A DNA stretch of 64,000 nt from Streptomyces nojiriensis (lineage in GTDB: Bacteria > Actinomycetota > Actinomycetes > Streptomycetales > Streptomycetaceae), in the NCBI RefSeq assembly GCF_017639205.1, contig NZ_CP071139.1, positions 7,315,501 through 7,379,500 of the forward strand, given 5' to 3'. How positions within the stretch are numbered: position 1 is the stretch's first letter; each line of letters begins with the position of its first letter. The notes under the pieces are model-generated. The model saw only the letters and a list, made by a program, of their open reading frames with translations, searched no databases and was not told the origin of the DNA. The position numbers and the translations under genes are program-made. This document shows, one piece after another, positions 49,908-58,420 of this stretch.

Positions 49908-51356
49908 TCACTCCACCGGCGTAAGGGCCCGCGTCAAGGCCGCGTAGAGGGCGGCGGCGACGACCATGCCGACCGGCAGGGAGAGGTCGATGCCGCCCAG
50001 GGCGGAGGCGACCGGACCGGTGTAGAGCGTGTTGACGCAGAGGGCGGCCGCGCCCACCCCGGCCGCGAGCGCGAGCGCGCCCGCCGGGCTGACGCCGCCG
50101 GTGTACCAGAAGGGGCTGCTGGAGGTCTCGTCCGCCAGCGCCCGGCCGTCGTAGCGGAACCGGCGCAGCAGGATGTCGGTCGCGTAGATCGCCATGACGG
50201 GGCCGATCAGGACGACGACCAGCTGGAGGGAGTTGCTGACGGTGTCCAGGAGGTTGGAGACGAGCAGGCCGTAGAGGGTCAGGGCGACGGCGACGGCCCC
50301 GTCGAACAGGACGCTGACGGAGCGCCGGATGCGGAGGCCGACGGCCTGCAGGGCGAGCCCGGCGCTGTAGGCGGTCAGGGCGTTGACGGAGACCGTGCCG
50401 AGGATCAGGGCGAGCAGGAAGACCGGGTAGAACCACCCGGGCAGGATCTTCTGCAGTGCGGCCTGGGGGTCGCTCATGTCGACCGCGGTCGCGGCGAACG
50501 CGCCCAGGGAGCAGACGGCCACGCTGGGCAGGAAGGCGCCGAGGGCGGTCCAGCCGATGATCGCCTTCCGCGACGAGGCGCGGGGCAGGTAGCGGGAGAA
50601 GTCGGCGCTGGTGGTGTACGAGAGCGGACCCGAGGCGATGAGGGTGGTGCCGGCGAGGAGCGCCGCCCACAGGCCGGCGCCGGTCAGGGACGCGGCGGGC
50701 CGGTAGGAGAAGTCCGTGTGGCCGACCACGCAGAAGCCGACGACGGTGAAGGCGGCGGCCAGGACCAGGGTCATCGGGAGGTAGAGCTTCATGATCATTG
50801 CGTGGCCGTAGACGCTGATGGCCAGGGTGAGCGCGGCGATGGCCACGATGACGGCGGCCTTGATCCCGGTGTTCGCCGGGATGCCGGCCCGTTCCGCGAG
50901 GGCGAAGGCGGCGGCCGCGGCGGCGGCCAGGTTGAGCGCGAAGTAGCAGACGGAGACCAGCCAGCCGCCGACCGCGTTCATGGCGCGGTTGCCGATGACT
51001 CCGTACATGGCCCGGGTGATCACCTCGCTGGGTGCTCCGGCGGCCGGGCCCGAGGTGGCGAGCAGGCCGGTGAGCAGCCAGAACAGATTGCCGACCACGA
51101 TCACCGCGACGGACTGCCACAGGCTCAGCCCCATGAGGACCAGAGCGCCGCCGATCACCAGGCTGAGGTAGTTGACGTTCGCCGCCGCCCAGACGGCGAA
51201 GAGGTCCCGGGGGCGGCCGTGGCGCTCGGAATCGGGGATGTGGTCGATGCCGTGGGCCTCGATGCGGGTGGCCCGCTCCGGGTGCGGCGCGGCCTGTCCG
51301 AGCGCTCCGGGGGCCGGGTGCGAACCGGGAGGCGAATCGGGGATCGGGGACGCCAT
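49908..51356 (-). CDS. NCS1 family nucleobase:cation symporter (cytosine/purine permease)
   Basis: 482-aa transporter with about 12 membrane helices. The N-terminus carries the ERHGRPRDLFAVWAAANVNY signature of NCS1 permeases, then a substrate/cation-site region around TM6 (TTSADFSRYLP) and TM8. Typical substrates are cytosine, purines, allantoin or hydantoin. It lies divergent from a TetR gene with 71 bp between, and the amidohydrolase gene beyond that may act on the imported compound. This is inference. Confidence 0.88.
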   Translation of the reverse strand: MASPIPDSPPGSHPAPGALGQAAPHPERATRIEAHGIDHIPDSERHGRPRDLFAVWAAANVNYLSLVIGGALVLMGLSLWQSVAVIVVGNLFWLLTGLLATSGPAAGAPSEVITRAMYGVIGNRAMNAVGGWLVSVCYFALNLAAAAAAAFALAERAGIPANTGIKAAVIVAIAALTLAISVYGHAMIMKLYLPMTLVLAAAFTVVGFCVVGHTDFSYRPAASLTGAGLWAALLAGTTLIASGPLSYTTSADFSRYLPRASSRKAIIGWTALGAFLPSVAVCSLGAFAATAVDMSDPQAALQKILPGWFYPVFLLALILGTVSVNALTAYSAGLALQAVGLRIRRSVSVLFDGAVAVALTLYGLLVSNLLDTVSNSLQLVVVLIGPVMAIYATDILLRRFRYDGRALADETSSSPFWYTGGVSPAGALALAAGVGAAALCVNTLYTGPVASALGGIDLSLPVGMVVAAALYAALTRALTPVE

Positions 51357-51391
51357 GAGGGACCTCCGGATGCTGGGCGTGTCCGCCTCGC

Positions 51392-51420
51392 TTGCTTATT
51401 GGTCGCACACTCAATAGCAT
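51392..51420 (+). promoter_or_regulatory. Leaderless promoter and operator of the TetR gene
   Basis: TTGCTT (51392-51397), a 17-bp spacer, TAGCAT (51415-51420), then exactly 7 nt to ATG 51428. TATTG-N10-CAATA (51397-51401, 51412-51416) spans the spacer and is the likely TetR operator, also placed to control the divergent permease. Confidence 0.65.
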
Positions 51421-51427
51421 CCTCGGT

Positions 51428-52096
51428 ATGTCGTCAAGCGTCCAGCGCAAGCGGATCCGCAAGTCCCCCGAGGCCCGGCGGGCCGAGATCGTCGACACGG
51501 CAGCAGCCGTCGCCCTGGCCGAAGGGCTGGAGTGCCTCACGCTGCGCCGGATCGCCGAAGAGCTCGCCGTCCGGCCAGGACTGATCAGCCACTACTTCCC
51601 CTCGGTGGAGGACCTGGTCGCCGAGGCGTTCGGGACGGCCGCCGGGGCCGAGCTGGAGGTCCTGCTGCCGGCCGGAACGGCAGGGCCGGCCGGGCCGGAA
51701 GGGGACGTGCCGACCCCGGCCGAGCGGCTGGCGCGGTTCTTCGCCCATACGTCCGGAGAGGCCTACGACGCCATCAGCCGGCTCTGGATCAACGCCCGCC
51801 ACCTCAGCCGCTACCGGCCCCTCCTGCGCGACCGGGTCGCCGAGCAGGAGGCCGCCTGGCGCGGCCGCCTGGAGGACGTGCTCCGCGAGGGCGTCGCGTG
51901 CGGCGAATTCCGCACGGAGGACCCGTACGTGACGGCCATTCAGATCCTCGTCGTCCTCGACGGCCTCGGCGCCCACGCCAACACCGAGGACCGCGGCCGT
52001 CCCGAGGCCGTGACCCGGATGGCGGTCACCACCGCGGAACGCGAACTCGGCCTGCCCCGCGGCGCCCTCACCGGAGACGCCGCCGCCGACGCCTGA
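51428..52096 (+). CDS. TetR family transcriptional regulator
   Basis: 222-aa TetR regulator. The helix-turn-helix (~12-60) reads GLECLTLRRIAEELAVRPGLISHYFPSVEDLV, a BetI/RutR-like form. The C-terminal domain is helical with an RLWINARHLSRYRPLLRDRVAEQEAAWR stretch. ATG 51428 fits a leaderless promoter. RutR-type repressors respond to uracil or thymine, which suits the divergent nucleobase-type permease. The amidohydrolase follows on the same strand after a 112-bp pyrimidine-rich gap. Confidence 0.9.
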   Translation: MSSSVQRKRIRKSPEARRAEIVDTAAAVALAEGLECLTLRRIAEELAVRPGLISHYFPSVEDLVAEAFGTAAGAELEVLLPAGTAGPAGPEGDVPTPAERLARFFAHTSGEAYDAISRLWINARHLSRYRPLLRDRVAEQEAAWRGRLEDVLREGVACGEFRTEDPYVTAIQILVVLDGLGAHANTEDRGRPEAVTRMAVTTAERELGLPRGALTGDAAADA

Positions 52097-52208
52097 CCCT
52101 TCGCGCCGGGCCCTTCCTTCCCCCACGGCCCTCCCCCCGCCCGGTCCTTCCCCCGACCCGGCCCTCGCCCCGCCCGACGTTCCCCATCCCGCCCCCGCTG
52201 GAGGCTCC

Positions 52209-53840
52209 GTGCGCACCCCTCTCGTCCTGCTCAACGCCCGCCTGCTCGACCCGGCCACGGGCGGGTTCCTGCCGGACACCGCCCTGGCCGCTTCCGGCGG
52301 ACGGATCACCGCGCTGGGCGACGACAGCCACATCCGTGCGCTCGCCGACGCCTCGACCACGGTGGTCGACCTCAAGGGGGCCGTCGTGACCCCCGGCCTG
52401 GTCGACGGCCACATCCACCCCGTCTCGGGCGCCGAACTGACCCACGGACTGGACCTGTCGGGCTGCACCGACCTGGAGCAGGTACGCGCGGCACTCGCCG
52501 CCGGGGTACGCGGCCTCGCGCCCGGCGCCTGGCTCGGCGGCTGGGGCCTGGACCCGAACGCCTTCGGGGACCGGCCCGTCGAGACCGCCCCCTTCGACTC
52601 CGTGCTCGACGGCGTGCCCGCCACCCTCCTGCTCTTCGACGCCCACTCCATGCTGGCCAGCCGGCGCGCCCTCGAACTCGCGGGCGTCGACGGGCCGCGG
52701 ACCTTCGACCAGGCGTCCGCCGAAGTGGTGTGCGACGCGGCCAGCCGGCCCACCGGCCTGCTCCTGGAGGACGCCGCCTGCGAACTCGTCGAACGCGTCG
52801 CCCCGCAGCCCACCCGCGAGGAGCGCCGCGACCGGCTGGCCGCGGCGCTGCGCAGGATGGCCGCCGCCGGACTGACCGGCGGCCACGCCATGGACGCGAA
52901 CGGCGACAGCCTCGCCTTCTACGCCGAACTCGACGAGGCCGGACAACTGCCGCTGCGCCTGCGCGTCGCGCCCTGGTGCCAGCCCGGCACCGACGCCGAC
53001 GCCGTCCGCGCGCTCATCGCCCAGCAGGGCGCCGGCGGCAGGCTCTGGCGCACCGAGGGCGTGAAGATCTTCATGGACGGCACGATCGACAACGGCACCG
53101 CCTGGCTGGAACAGCCGGACCGCAACGGCGAGTCCACGCACGCCTTCTGGCCCGACCCGGAGGTCTACACGAGGATCGTGGGCGAGTTCCACCGGGCCGG
53201 AGTGCCCACCGCCACCCACGCGATCGGCGACGCCGCCGTACGGCACGTGCTCGACGCCGTCGAGAAGGCCCAGACCTCCAGCGGGCCCGGGTCCCGGGTG
53301 CGCCACCGTGTCGAGCACATCGAGACCGTCCCCGACGACACCCTGCGCCGCTTCGCCGAGCTCGGCGTCATCGCCTCCGTACAGCCCACCCACTGCTGCG
53401 ACTTCACCCGCGCCGACCACACCGACAACTGGTCCCGCCGGCTCGGCGAGGAGCGCGCCTCGCGAGCCTGGCGCTGCCGGGACCTGTGGGACTCCGGAGC
53501 CACCGTGGTCCTCGGATCGGACTGGCCGATCGCCCCCTACCCGCCGCTCGGCGTCATGGGCGGCGCCCGCCACCGCCGCCCCAGCCGCGACCTCACCCAG
53601 GCCCCGCACGGCCCCGAGCAGGCCCTCACCGCCCTGCAGGCCCTCCAGGGCATGACCGTCAACGCCGCCCGTGCGGCGGGCGAGGAACACCTGGCGGGGC
53701 GGATCGCCCTCGGCCACCGCGCCGACCTGACGGTCCTCGCCGACGACCCGCTCACCGTCGCCGCCACCGAACTGCCGGACCTCCCCGTGCTCCTCACCGC
53801 CGTCGACGGCGGCGTGACCCACCGCGACGCGAGCCTGTGA
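52209..53840 (+). CDS. Amidohydrolase (YtcJ-like, TIM-barrel metal-dependent)
   Basis: 543-aa enzyme of the amidohydrolase superfamily. The metal-site motif is DGHIHP (~67-72), followed by KIFMDGTIDNGTAWL, the THAIGDAA histidine, RVEHIE and the catalytic Asp in GSDWPI. The C-terminal GRIALGHRADLTVLADDP is typical. YtcJ-like members have poorly known substrates; exoenzyme and amide hydrolysis have been proposed. GTG 52209 follows GGAGG. The neighbouring nucleobase-type permease and TetR suggest uptake and hydrolysis of a cyclic amide or related compound. Confidence 0.88.
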   Translation: MRTPLVLLNARLLDPATGGFLPDTALAASGGRITALGDDSHIRALADASTTVVDLKGAVVTPGLVDGHIHPVSGAELTHGLDLSGCTDLEQVRAALAAGVRGLAPGAWLGGWGLDPNAFGDRPVETAPFDSVLDGVPATLLLFDAHSMLASRRALELAGVDGPRTFDQASAEVVCDAASRPTGLLLEDAACELVERVAPQPTREERRDRLAAALRRMAAAGLTGGHAMDANGDSLAFYAELDEAGQLPLRLRVAPWCQPGTDADAVRALIAQQGAGGRLWRTEGVKIFMDGTIDNGTAWLEQPDRNGESTHAFWPDPEVYTRIVGEFHRAGVPTATHAIGDAAVRHVLDAVEKAQTSSGPGSRVRHRVEHIETVPDDTLRRFAELGVIASVQPTHCCDFTRADHTDNWSRRLGEERASRAWRCRDLWDSGATVVLGSDWPIAPYPPLGVMGGARHRRPSRDLTQAPHGPEQALTALQALQGMTVNAARAAGEEHLAGRIALGHRADLTVLADDPLTVAATELPDLPVLLTAVDGGVTHRDASL

Positions 53841-53940
53841 CCGGGGCACGAGGCCGCGGGTACGTGCTCCGGCACGCGCGGTGGCAGGGGCCGGAAGGCG
53901 CTCTGGACGGGGCATCCGGGGTGCGTTAGCTTCCGGCGCC

Positions 53941-55050
53941 ATGAGACTTCTGGAACTCGGAATCGGCATGTGCGCGGCAGCCCTGGCCATGGGGGTACTG
54001 GCCGCCCCCGCCCAGGCCGATGCGGCCCCGGCCCCCGACCCGGCCCCGGTGGCGCAGGACTTACGCGGCGCCGGCTGGGCACTGAAGGACACCGGGAAGG
54101 ACGTACGCTTCCGCGGGCTCGCGGCGGTCGGCCGGTCCACGGCCTGGGTGGCCGGTTCCAAGGGGACCGTGCTGCGCACGGTGGACGGCGGCCGCAGCTG
54201 GCGTGACGTTTCGCCGCCCGGCGCGGTCGCGGAGGCCCTGGAGTTCCGCGACATCGAGGCCTTCGACGCGCGGCGCGCGGTGGCCCTGTCCATCGGCGAG
54301 GGCGAGGCCTCCAGGGTGCTGCGCACCGAGGACGGCGGAGCCACCTGGACCGAGACCTTCCGCAACCCCGACCCGCGCGCCTTCTACGACTGCCTCACCT
54401 TCTTCGACGCCCGGCACGGCCTGGCGATGAGCGATCCGGTGGACGGGAAGTTCCGCATCCTGGCCACCGACGACGGCGGCCGGAACTGGCGGGTCCTGCC
54501 GGGCGAGGGCATGCCCGAGGCGCTGCCGGGCGAGGCGGGCTTCGCCGCGAGCGGCCAGTGCCTGGTGAGCTCCGGCCCGCGCGACGTCTGGCTGGCCACC
54601 GGCGGCGGTGCCCGCGCCCGGGTGCTGCACTCCGCCGACCGCGGACTGACCTGGCGGGTCGCCGAATCCACCGTCCCCGCGGGCGATCCGGCACGCGGGG
54701 TCTTCGCCCTCGCCTTCCGGGACCGTACGAGGGGACTCGCGGTCGGCGGTGACTACCGCACCGGGCAGGCCTCCCCGCAGGCCGCGGCCGTGTCCGCCGA
54801 CGGGGGACGCACCTGGCGCCAGGCGGCGACACCGCCGCCGGCCTACCGCTCGGGCGCGGCCTGGTTCCCGTACAGCGGGGGAACGGCCCTCGCCGTGGGG
54901 CCCACGGGCACCGATGTGACCACGGACGGGGGACGCAGCTGGCGGTCCCTGGACGCGGGATCCTTCGACACGGTCGACTGCGCGGCCGACACGGGATGCT
55001 GGGCGGCGGGGGAGAAGGGACGGGTGGCGCGGCTGGAACGGCGGCGCTGA
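53941..55050 (+). CDS. Secreted BNR/Ycf48-like repeat protein with a TTA codon
   Basis: 369-aa secreted protein. Signal peptide at residues 1-26 (MRLLELGIG...APAQA). The mature part is a beta-propeller of BNR/Asp-box repeats, e.g. RTVDGGRSW, RTEDGGATW, ATDDGGRNW, HSADRGLTW, SADGGRTW and TTDGGRSW, six in all. Ycf48-like propellers and sialidase-like proteins share this repeat; no catalytic residues of sialidase are evident. Codon 41 is TTA (54061-54063), so translation probably depends on bldA. The stop abuts the GNAT stop (TGATCA). No ribosome site is apparent before ATG 53941. Confidence 0.82.
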   Translation: MRLLELGIGMCAAALAMGVLAAPAQADAAPAPDPAPVAQDLRGAGWALKDTGKDVRFRGLAAVGRSTAWVAGSKGTVLRTVDGGRSWRDVSPPGAVAEALEFRDIEAFDARRAVALSIGEGEASRVLRTEDGGATWTETFRNPDPRAFYDCLTFFDARHGLAMSDPVDGKFRILATDDGGRNWRVLPGEGMPEALPGEAGFAASGQCLVSSGPRDVWLATGGGARARVLHSADRGLTWRVAESTVPAGDPARGVFALAFRDRTRGLAVGGDYRTGQASPQAAAVSADGGRTWRQAATPPPAYRSGAAWFPYSGGTALAVGPTGTDVTTDGGRSWRSLDAGSFDTVDCAADTGCWAAGEKGRVARLERRR

Positions 55051-55563
55051 TCAGCTCGCGGGAGCGGGAGCGGATGCGGGCGCCGCGGGCGCCGGGTCGG
55101 TGACGAGGTCCATGCCCGGGTAGCGCCCGGCGGTGAAGCCCGCCGCCCGGTAGACGGGCTCGCCGTCGGGGCTCGCGTGCAGCTGGACGTAGTGGATGCC
55201 GATGCCGTCGAGCCAGGCGACCAGGGCGTCGACGATCCGGCGGCCGTGGCCCCGCCCGCGGGCGGGCGCGTCGGTGACGATCCCGTCGAGGTAGCCGCGC
55301 CGGCCGTCGGTCCACCGGGGACCGGGCAGGTGGTAGGTGACCCAGGCCATGCCGGTGGCGAGCAGCGGTTCGCCGGGAGCTCCGCCGACGACCAGGCAGT
55401 GCACGTCGGGGCGTTCGCCGACGCGTTCGAGGAACCAGGCGCGGGCGACCTGCCGCCAGGCGGCGTCGGCGGGACCGGGGTCGATCCCGAGGGCGTCGAG
55501 GGCGACGGCGCGCAGGCGTATGAGCTCGGGGACGTCGGCGGGAACGGCGGGACGGGGCTGCAT
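55051..55563 (-). CDS. GNAT family N-acetyltransferase
   Basis: 170-aa acetyltransferase. Motif A region GIVTDAPARGRGHGRRIVDALVAWL (acetyl-CoA loop R-G-R-G-H-G) near residues 95-120, and a motif B-like VYRAAGF near 145. ATG 55563 follows CGGAG at 5 bp. A longer frame (to 55959) exists, but that extension is Arg/Pro-rich and overlaps the relic described below. The substrate is unknown. Pro/Ala-rich C-terminal tail. Confidence 0.85.
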   Translation of the reverse strand: MQPRPAVPADVPELIRLRAVALDALGIDPGPADAAWRQVARAWFLERVGERPDVHCLVVGGAPGEPLLATGMAWVTYHLPGPRWTDGRRGYLDGIVTDAPARGRGHGRRIVDALVAWLDGIGIHYVQLHASPDGEPVYRAAGFTAGRYPGMDLVTDPAPAAPASAPAPAS

Positions 55564-55963
55564 GAACACTCCGGTGGGCAGGGGCGGTCGAGCGGGTCGA
55601 GGGGGGCGGGCCGGTCGGGCCCGACGTACGGGTCCCGGAGCAGCGCGGCCGGGTCGGCCACCTGCCGGGTCGCGACGGGGATGTTGCAGTCGGGCCGGCC
55701 GGGCCGGAGCCGGTCCGGGAACCACAGCCGCTGCTGCGCGCACGACGGCGGCGCGGGGCCCTCCGGCCGGCCGGGCGGCGATCGCGGTGACGGCGGCCCG
55801 GGCCGTGGCGGGGCCGGCGTCACCGCGCAGGGCGTCCAGCGCCGACACGAAACCGCTCGGACGGCGGCCTGGGCCGTGCCCGGGGCCGTCCCCGCGCGGC
55901 CGGTGCCGTGGCCGGACAGGTCTGCCGGGCGTCGCCACCGGGTGGACCGTGCCGGTCACCGCA
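55564..55963. other. Gene-free 400-bp gap containing an NRPS relic
   Basis: No credible intact gene between the GNAT start and the YciI stop. The sequence is very G/C-rich with several open but Arg/Pro-rich frames. The one recognisable element is the condensation-domain fragment on the minus strand (55622-55800). Confidence 0.55.
55622..55800 (-). pseudogene. Fragment of a non-ribosomal peptide synthetase condensation domain
   Basis: In one minus-strand frame the translation shows an RPEGPAPPS linker, then AQQRLWF, then an acidic/basic step and NIPVATR, ending with DPAALLRD. This is the start of NRPS condensation domains: the linker after a carrier domain, then S(F)AQQRLWF, LxPGxPxYNIPVA and the LxxAL helix. 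The Tyr before NIPVA is Cys here, and the similarity stops after ~45 codons. No carrier domain precedes it and no HHxxxDG motif follows. It looks like a remnant of a lost or deleted NRPS gene. Confidence 0.5.
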
Positions 55964-56263
55964 CTACGTGATCGGGTTCTCCCGCACCGTCGACAGGTCC
56001 GCCGAGGTCTTCGTGGCGATGAACTCGGTGATGGAGTAGGCGCAGACGCCCGCCACCGCGAACGGGTCCTCGGCCGCGATCCGCTCGATCTCGGCCCGTG
56101 ACACCCCGCCAGCCAGGATCACGCCCCCGTCGCGCGGGACCTTGCGCCCCGACGCGAGGAAGACTCCGGCGGCGTAGTAGCCGTCCAGCCAGGCGATGTG
56201 AGCGTCCATCTGCTCTTCGACGGACTCGAGGGGGGCGGTGTAGGTGAGCTCCATGACGAACAT
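55964..56263 (-). CDS. YciI family protein
   Basis: 99-aa protein with the YciI/DGPF ferredoxin-like fold: MELTYTAPLESVEEQMDAHIAWLDGYYAAGVFLASGRK in the first half, with the conserved His (AHIAWL) and the following Asp, and an AAEDPFAVAGVCAYSITEF strand. Members are proposed to be small dehydratases or hydrolases; most are uncharacterised. ATG 56263 lies 7 nt after TAGCCT on the minus strand, so the mRNA is probably leaderless. Divergent from endonuclease V, with only 26 bp between. Confidence 0.88.
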   Translation of the reverse strand: MFVMELTYTAPLESVEEQMDAHIAWLDGYYAAGVFLASGRKVPRDGGVILAGGVSRAEIERIAAEDPFAVAGVCAYSITEFIATKTSADLSTVRENPIT

Positions 56264-56270
56264 GATCGTC

Positions 56271-56280
56271 AGGCTACTCT
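56271..56280. promoter_or_regulatory. Overlapping back-to-back -10 elements for yciI-like and nfi genes
   Basis: AGGCTACTCT holds TAGCCT on the minus strand (56276-56271; 7 nt to the YciI ATG) and TACTCT on the plus strand (56275-56280; 9 nt to the endonuclease V ATG). The two share bases 56275-56276, so polymerase could occupy only one at a time. Confidence 0.5.
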
Positions 56281-56289
56281 CGCTCCATC

Positions 56290-56967
56290 ATGACGAGTGT
56301 GAAGACCCCCGCCGACGAGGCCGAGGCCCGGGCGATACAGGACGAACTACGCCATCAGGTCGTGCTCACCGAGCCCGGCCCGCCACCCGGCCGCGGCCTC
56401 GTCGCGGGAGTGGACGTCGCCTACGACGACGCGCGCGACCTGGTCGCCGCCGCGGCCGTGGTGCTCGACGCCGCCACCCTGGAGGTCGTCGAGGAGGCCA
56501 CCGCCGTCGGGCACGTCAGCTTCCCCTACGTGCCCGGGCTGCTCGCCTTCCGCGAGCTGCCGACCGTACTGGCCGCCCTCGACTCCCTGAAGACCGAGCC
56601 CGGCCTCGTCGTCTGCGACGGCTACGGCCTCGCGCACCCCCGCGGCTTCGGACTCGCCTGCCACCTCGGGGTGGTCACCGGGCTCCCGGCCATCGGCGTC
56701 GCGAAGAACCCGTTCACCTTCACCTACGAGGAACCGGGCGCCCGGCGGGGCGACGCCGCCGCGCTGCTCGCGGCCGACGGGGCCGAGGTCGGGCGGGCGC
56801 TGCGCACGCAGGACGGGATCAAGCCGGTCTACGTCTCCGTCGGGCACCGGGTCTCGCTGGACAACGCCTGTGCGCACGCCCTGGCCCTGAGCCCGCGCTT
56901 CCGGATCCCCGAGACCACCCGCCACGCCGACTCCCTGTGCCGCAGGGCGCTGCGCGAGGCCTCCTGA
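56290..56967 (+). CDS. nfi: Endonuclease V
   Basis: 225-aa nuclease that cuts DNA or RNA next to deaminated purines (inosine/hypoxanthine). The catalytic Asp is in VAGVDVAYDD (~43); FPYVPGLLAFRE (~80, wedge and Glu) and DGYGLAHPRGFGLACHLGV (~117-135) carry the remaining metal ligands. Normal length. ATG 56290 lies 26 bp from the divergent YciI start. Its last codons and stop lie within a 17-bp tandem duplication (56957-56990). Confidence 0.93.
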   Translation: MTSVKTPADEAEARAIQDELRHQVVLTEPGPPPGRGLVAGVDVAYDDARDLVAAAAVVLDAATLEVVEEATAVGHVSFPYVPGLLAFRELPTVLAALDSLKTEPGLVVCDGYGLAHPRGFGLACHLGVVTGLPAIGVAKNPFTFTYEEPGARRGDAAALLAADGAEVGRALRTQDGIKPVYVSVGHRVSLDNACAHALALSPRFRIPETTRHADSLCRRALREAS

Positions 56968-57038
56968 CGCACCAGGCCTCCTGACGCACCGGGCCGGCGG
57001 GCCGCACCGGGCCGGCGGGCCGCACCCGGTCGGCGGGC
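56957..57038. repeat. Two tandem repeats after the endonuclease V gene
   Basis: A 17-bp unit beginning AGGCCTCCTGACG is duplicated exactly (56957-56973, 56974-56990); the first copy contains the nfi stop codon. It is followed by an 18-bp unit (CGCACCGGGCCGGCGGGC) at 56985-57002 and 57003-57020, with a third diverged copy at 57021-57038. Confidence 0.85.
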
Positions 57039-57045
57039 CCGCCCG

Positions 57046-58245
57046 TCAGCGGACGTCCGCCACCCGGAAGGTGATCCCCGCCTTCTGGAGGCGGGCGATC
57101 AGTGCGTCGCCCATCGCCACGGCCGTCGTCAGCTGCCCGGCCGTCTCCGGCAGGGCGTCGTGGGCCAGGCAGAGCGCCGACTCGGCCAGCATCTTCGCGG
57201 TCTCGCCGTAGCCGGGGTCGCCGCCCGCCACCTCGGTGAGCACGCGCCGGCCGCCGCCCTCGCCCACGAACCGCACGGTGAACCAACTGCGCGCGCGGCG
57301 TTCCGCGTCCGGTCCCCGGCCCGGCTCCCAGCGGTTCATCAGCCACCGCCGGGCCGGCGGCACCTGCGCCAGGGCCACCGTCGCACCCAGCGCCGCCGTG
57401 CCGCCCACCGCGACGGGCAGGTGCTTGACGGAGGCGTAGTGCCGGTAGCGGAAGTCCGGGCCGTACCGCTCCAGCGCGGCCGCCGACCGGGCCACGATCC
57501 GCGGGTCCAGCGAGGGCAGCGGCAGCGCCCAGGTCCCGGTCTCCCGGCTGAACCGCGGCGCCCCCACCGGCCCGCGGGCCCGCCGTCCCAGCAGACGGGG
57601 CTCGTGCAGCCGGCGGGCGTGCGCGGCGGCCAGGGCCTGGGGGCCGCGGCTCAGCGCGGTCAGCGCGGAGGCCAGGGTGCCGCCGGAGAAGAAGGCGTTG
57701 GACCGCATGAACCCGTCGACCGCCAGCGGGACCCCCTGCGGCAGCTGCCGGACCGTGAAGTACGCCCCGAGGTCGGCCGGGATCGAGTCGAATCCGCAGG
57801 CGTGCACGATCCGAGCCCCGCTCTCCCGGGCCCGCGCGTCGTGCTCGACGTACATGCGGTCCACGAACTCCGGCTCCCCGGTGAGGTCCACGTAGTCCGT
57901 GCCCGCCTCGGCGCACGCGGCCACGAGCTCCGACCCGTACCAGATGTACGGGCCCACCGTCGTGGCCAGCACGCGGGTGGACGCGGCCAGCTCGCGCACG
58001 GCCGCCGGGTCCTGGGCGTCGGCCCGCAGCAGCGGCAGCCGCGCGCACGCCGGATCGATCGAGGCCAGCCGTTCGCGCAGCCGCTCCAGCTTCGCGGTGT
58101 CCCGGCCGGCCAGGGCCCACCGGCAGCCGGCGGGCGCGTGCGCGGCGAGGTACTCGGCGGTGAGCGCGCCCACGAACCCGGTCGCGCCGAACAGGACGAC
58201 GTCGTAGGCGCGTTCCGGCCGGTCGTGCGGGACAGTTGCGTTCAT
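57046..58245 (-). CDS. Saccharopine dehydrogenase-like / trans-acting enoyl reductase family protein
   Basis: 399-aa protein with an N-terminal Rossmann fold: VVLFGATGFVGALTAEYLAAHAP (~17-39), LAGRDTAKLERLRERL and a VGPYIWYGSELVAACAEAGTDYVDLTGE segment (~105-130). The C-terminal ~200 residues are alpha/beta with GDPGYGETAKMLAESALCLAHD. The closest known relatives are mycobacterial trans-acting enoyl reductases (Rv2953-like) acting in lipid or polyketide assembly. It lies divergent from a beta-oxidation-type operon. The lipid link is inference. Confidence 0.85.
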   Translation of the reverse strand: MNATVPHDRPERAYDVVLFGATGFVGALTAEYLAAHAPAGCRWALAGRDTAKLERLRERLASIDPACARLPLLRADAQDPAAVRELAASTRVLATTVGPYIWYGSELVAACAEAGTDYVDLTGEPEFVDRMYVEHDARARESGARIVHACGFDSIPADLGAYFTVRQLPQGVPLAVDGFMRSNAFFSGGTLASALTALSRGPQALAAAHARRLHEPRLLGRRARGPVGAPRFSRETGTWALPLPSLDPRIVARSAAALERYGPDFRYRHYASVKHLPVAVGGTAALGATVALAQVPPARRWLMNRWEPGRGPDAERRARSWFTVRFVGEGGGRRVLTEVAGGDPGYGETAKMLAESALCLAHDALPETAGQLTTAVAMGDALIARLQKAGITFRVADVR

Positions 58246-58420
58246 GAACGGCTCCTCCCAGGGGGTTTCGGTGGCCGAGGCTAGCGTGGTGCTCGCCCGT
58301 CGGTGCGGGCGGGTACGGCGCGCCGGTCAGGGGGGAACGGCGCCCCGGGGCCGCCCCGGCGCCGCCCCGGAGTCGCACACCCCGGGGCCGGACGATCCGC
58401 CCCGAGCCCGGCACGGGGGC

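Noticed and set aside
55051..55959. A 302-codon GNAT protein with a long N-terminal extension
   Set aside because: The extension is Arg/Pro-rich and unlike GNAT proteins, and a CGGAG site supports ATG 55563. The extra region overlaps the NRPS relic in another frame.
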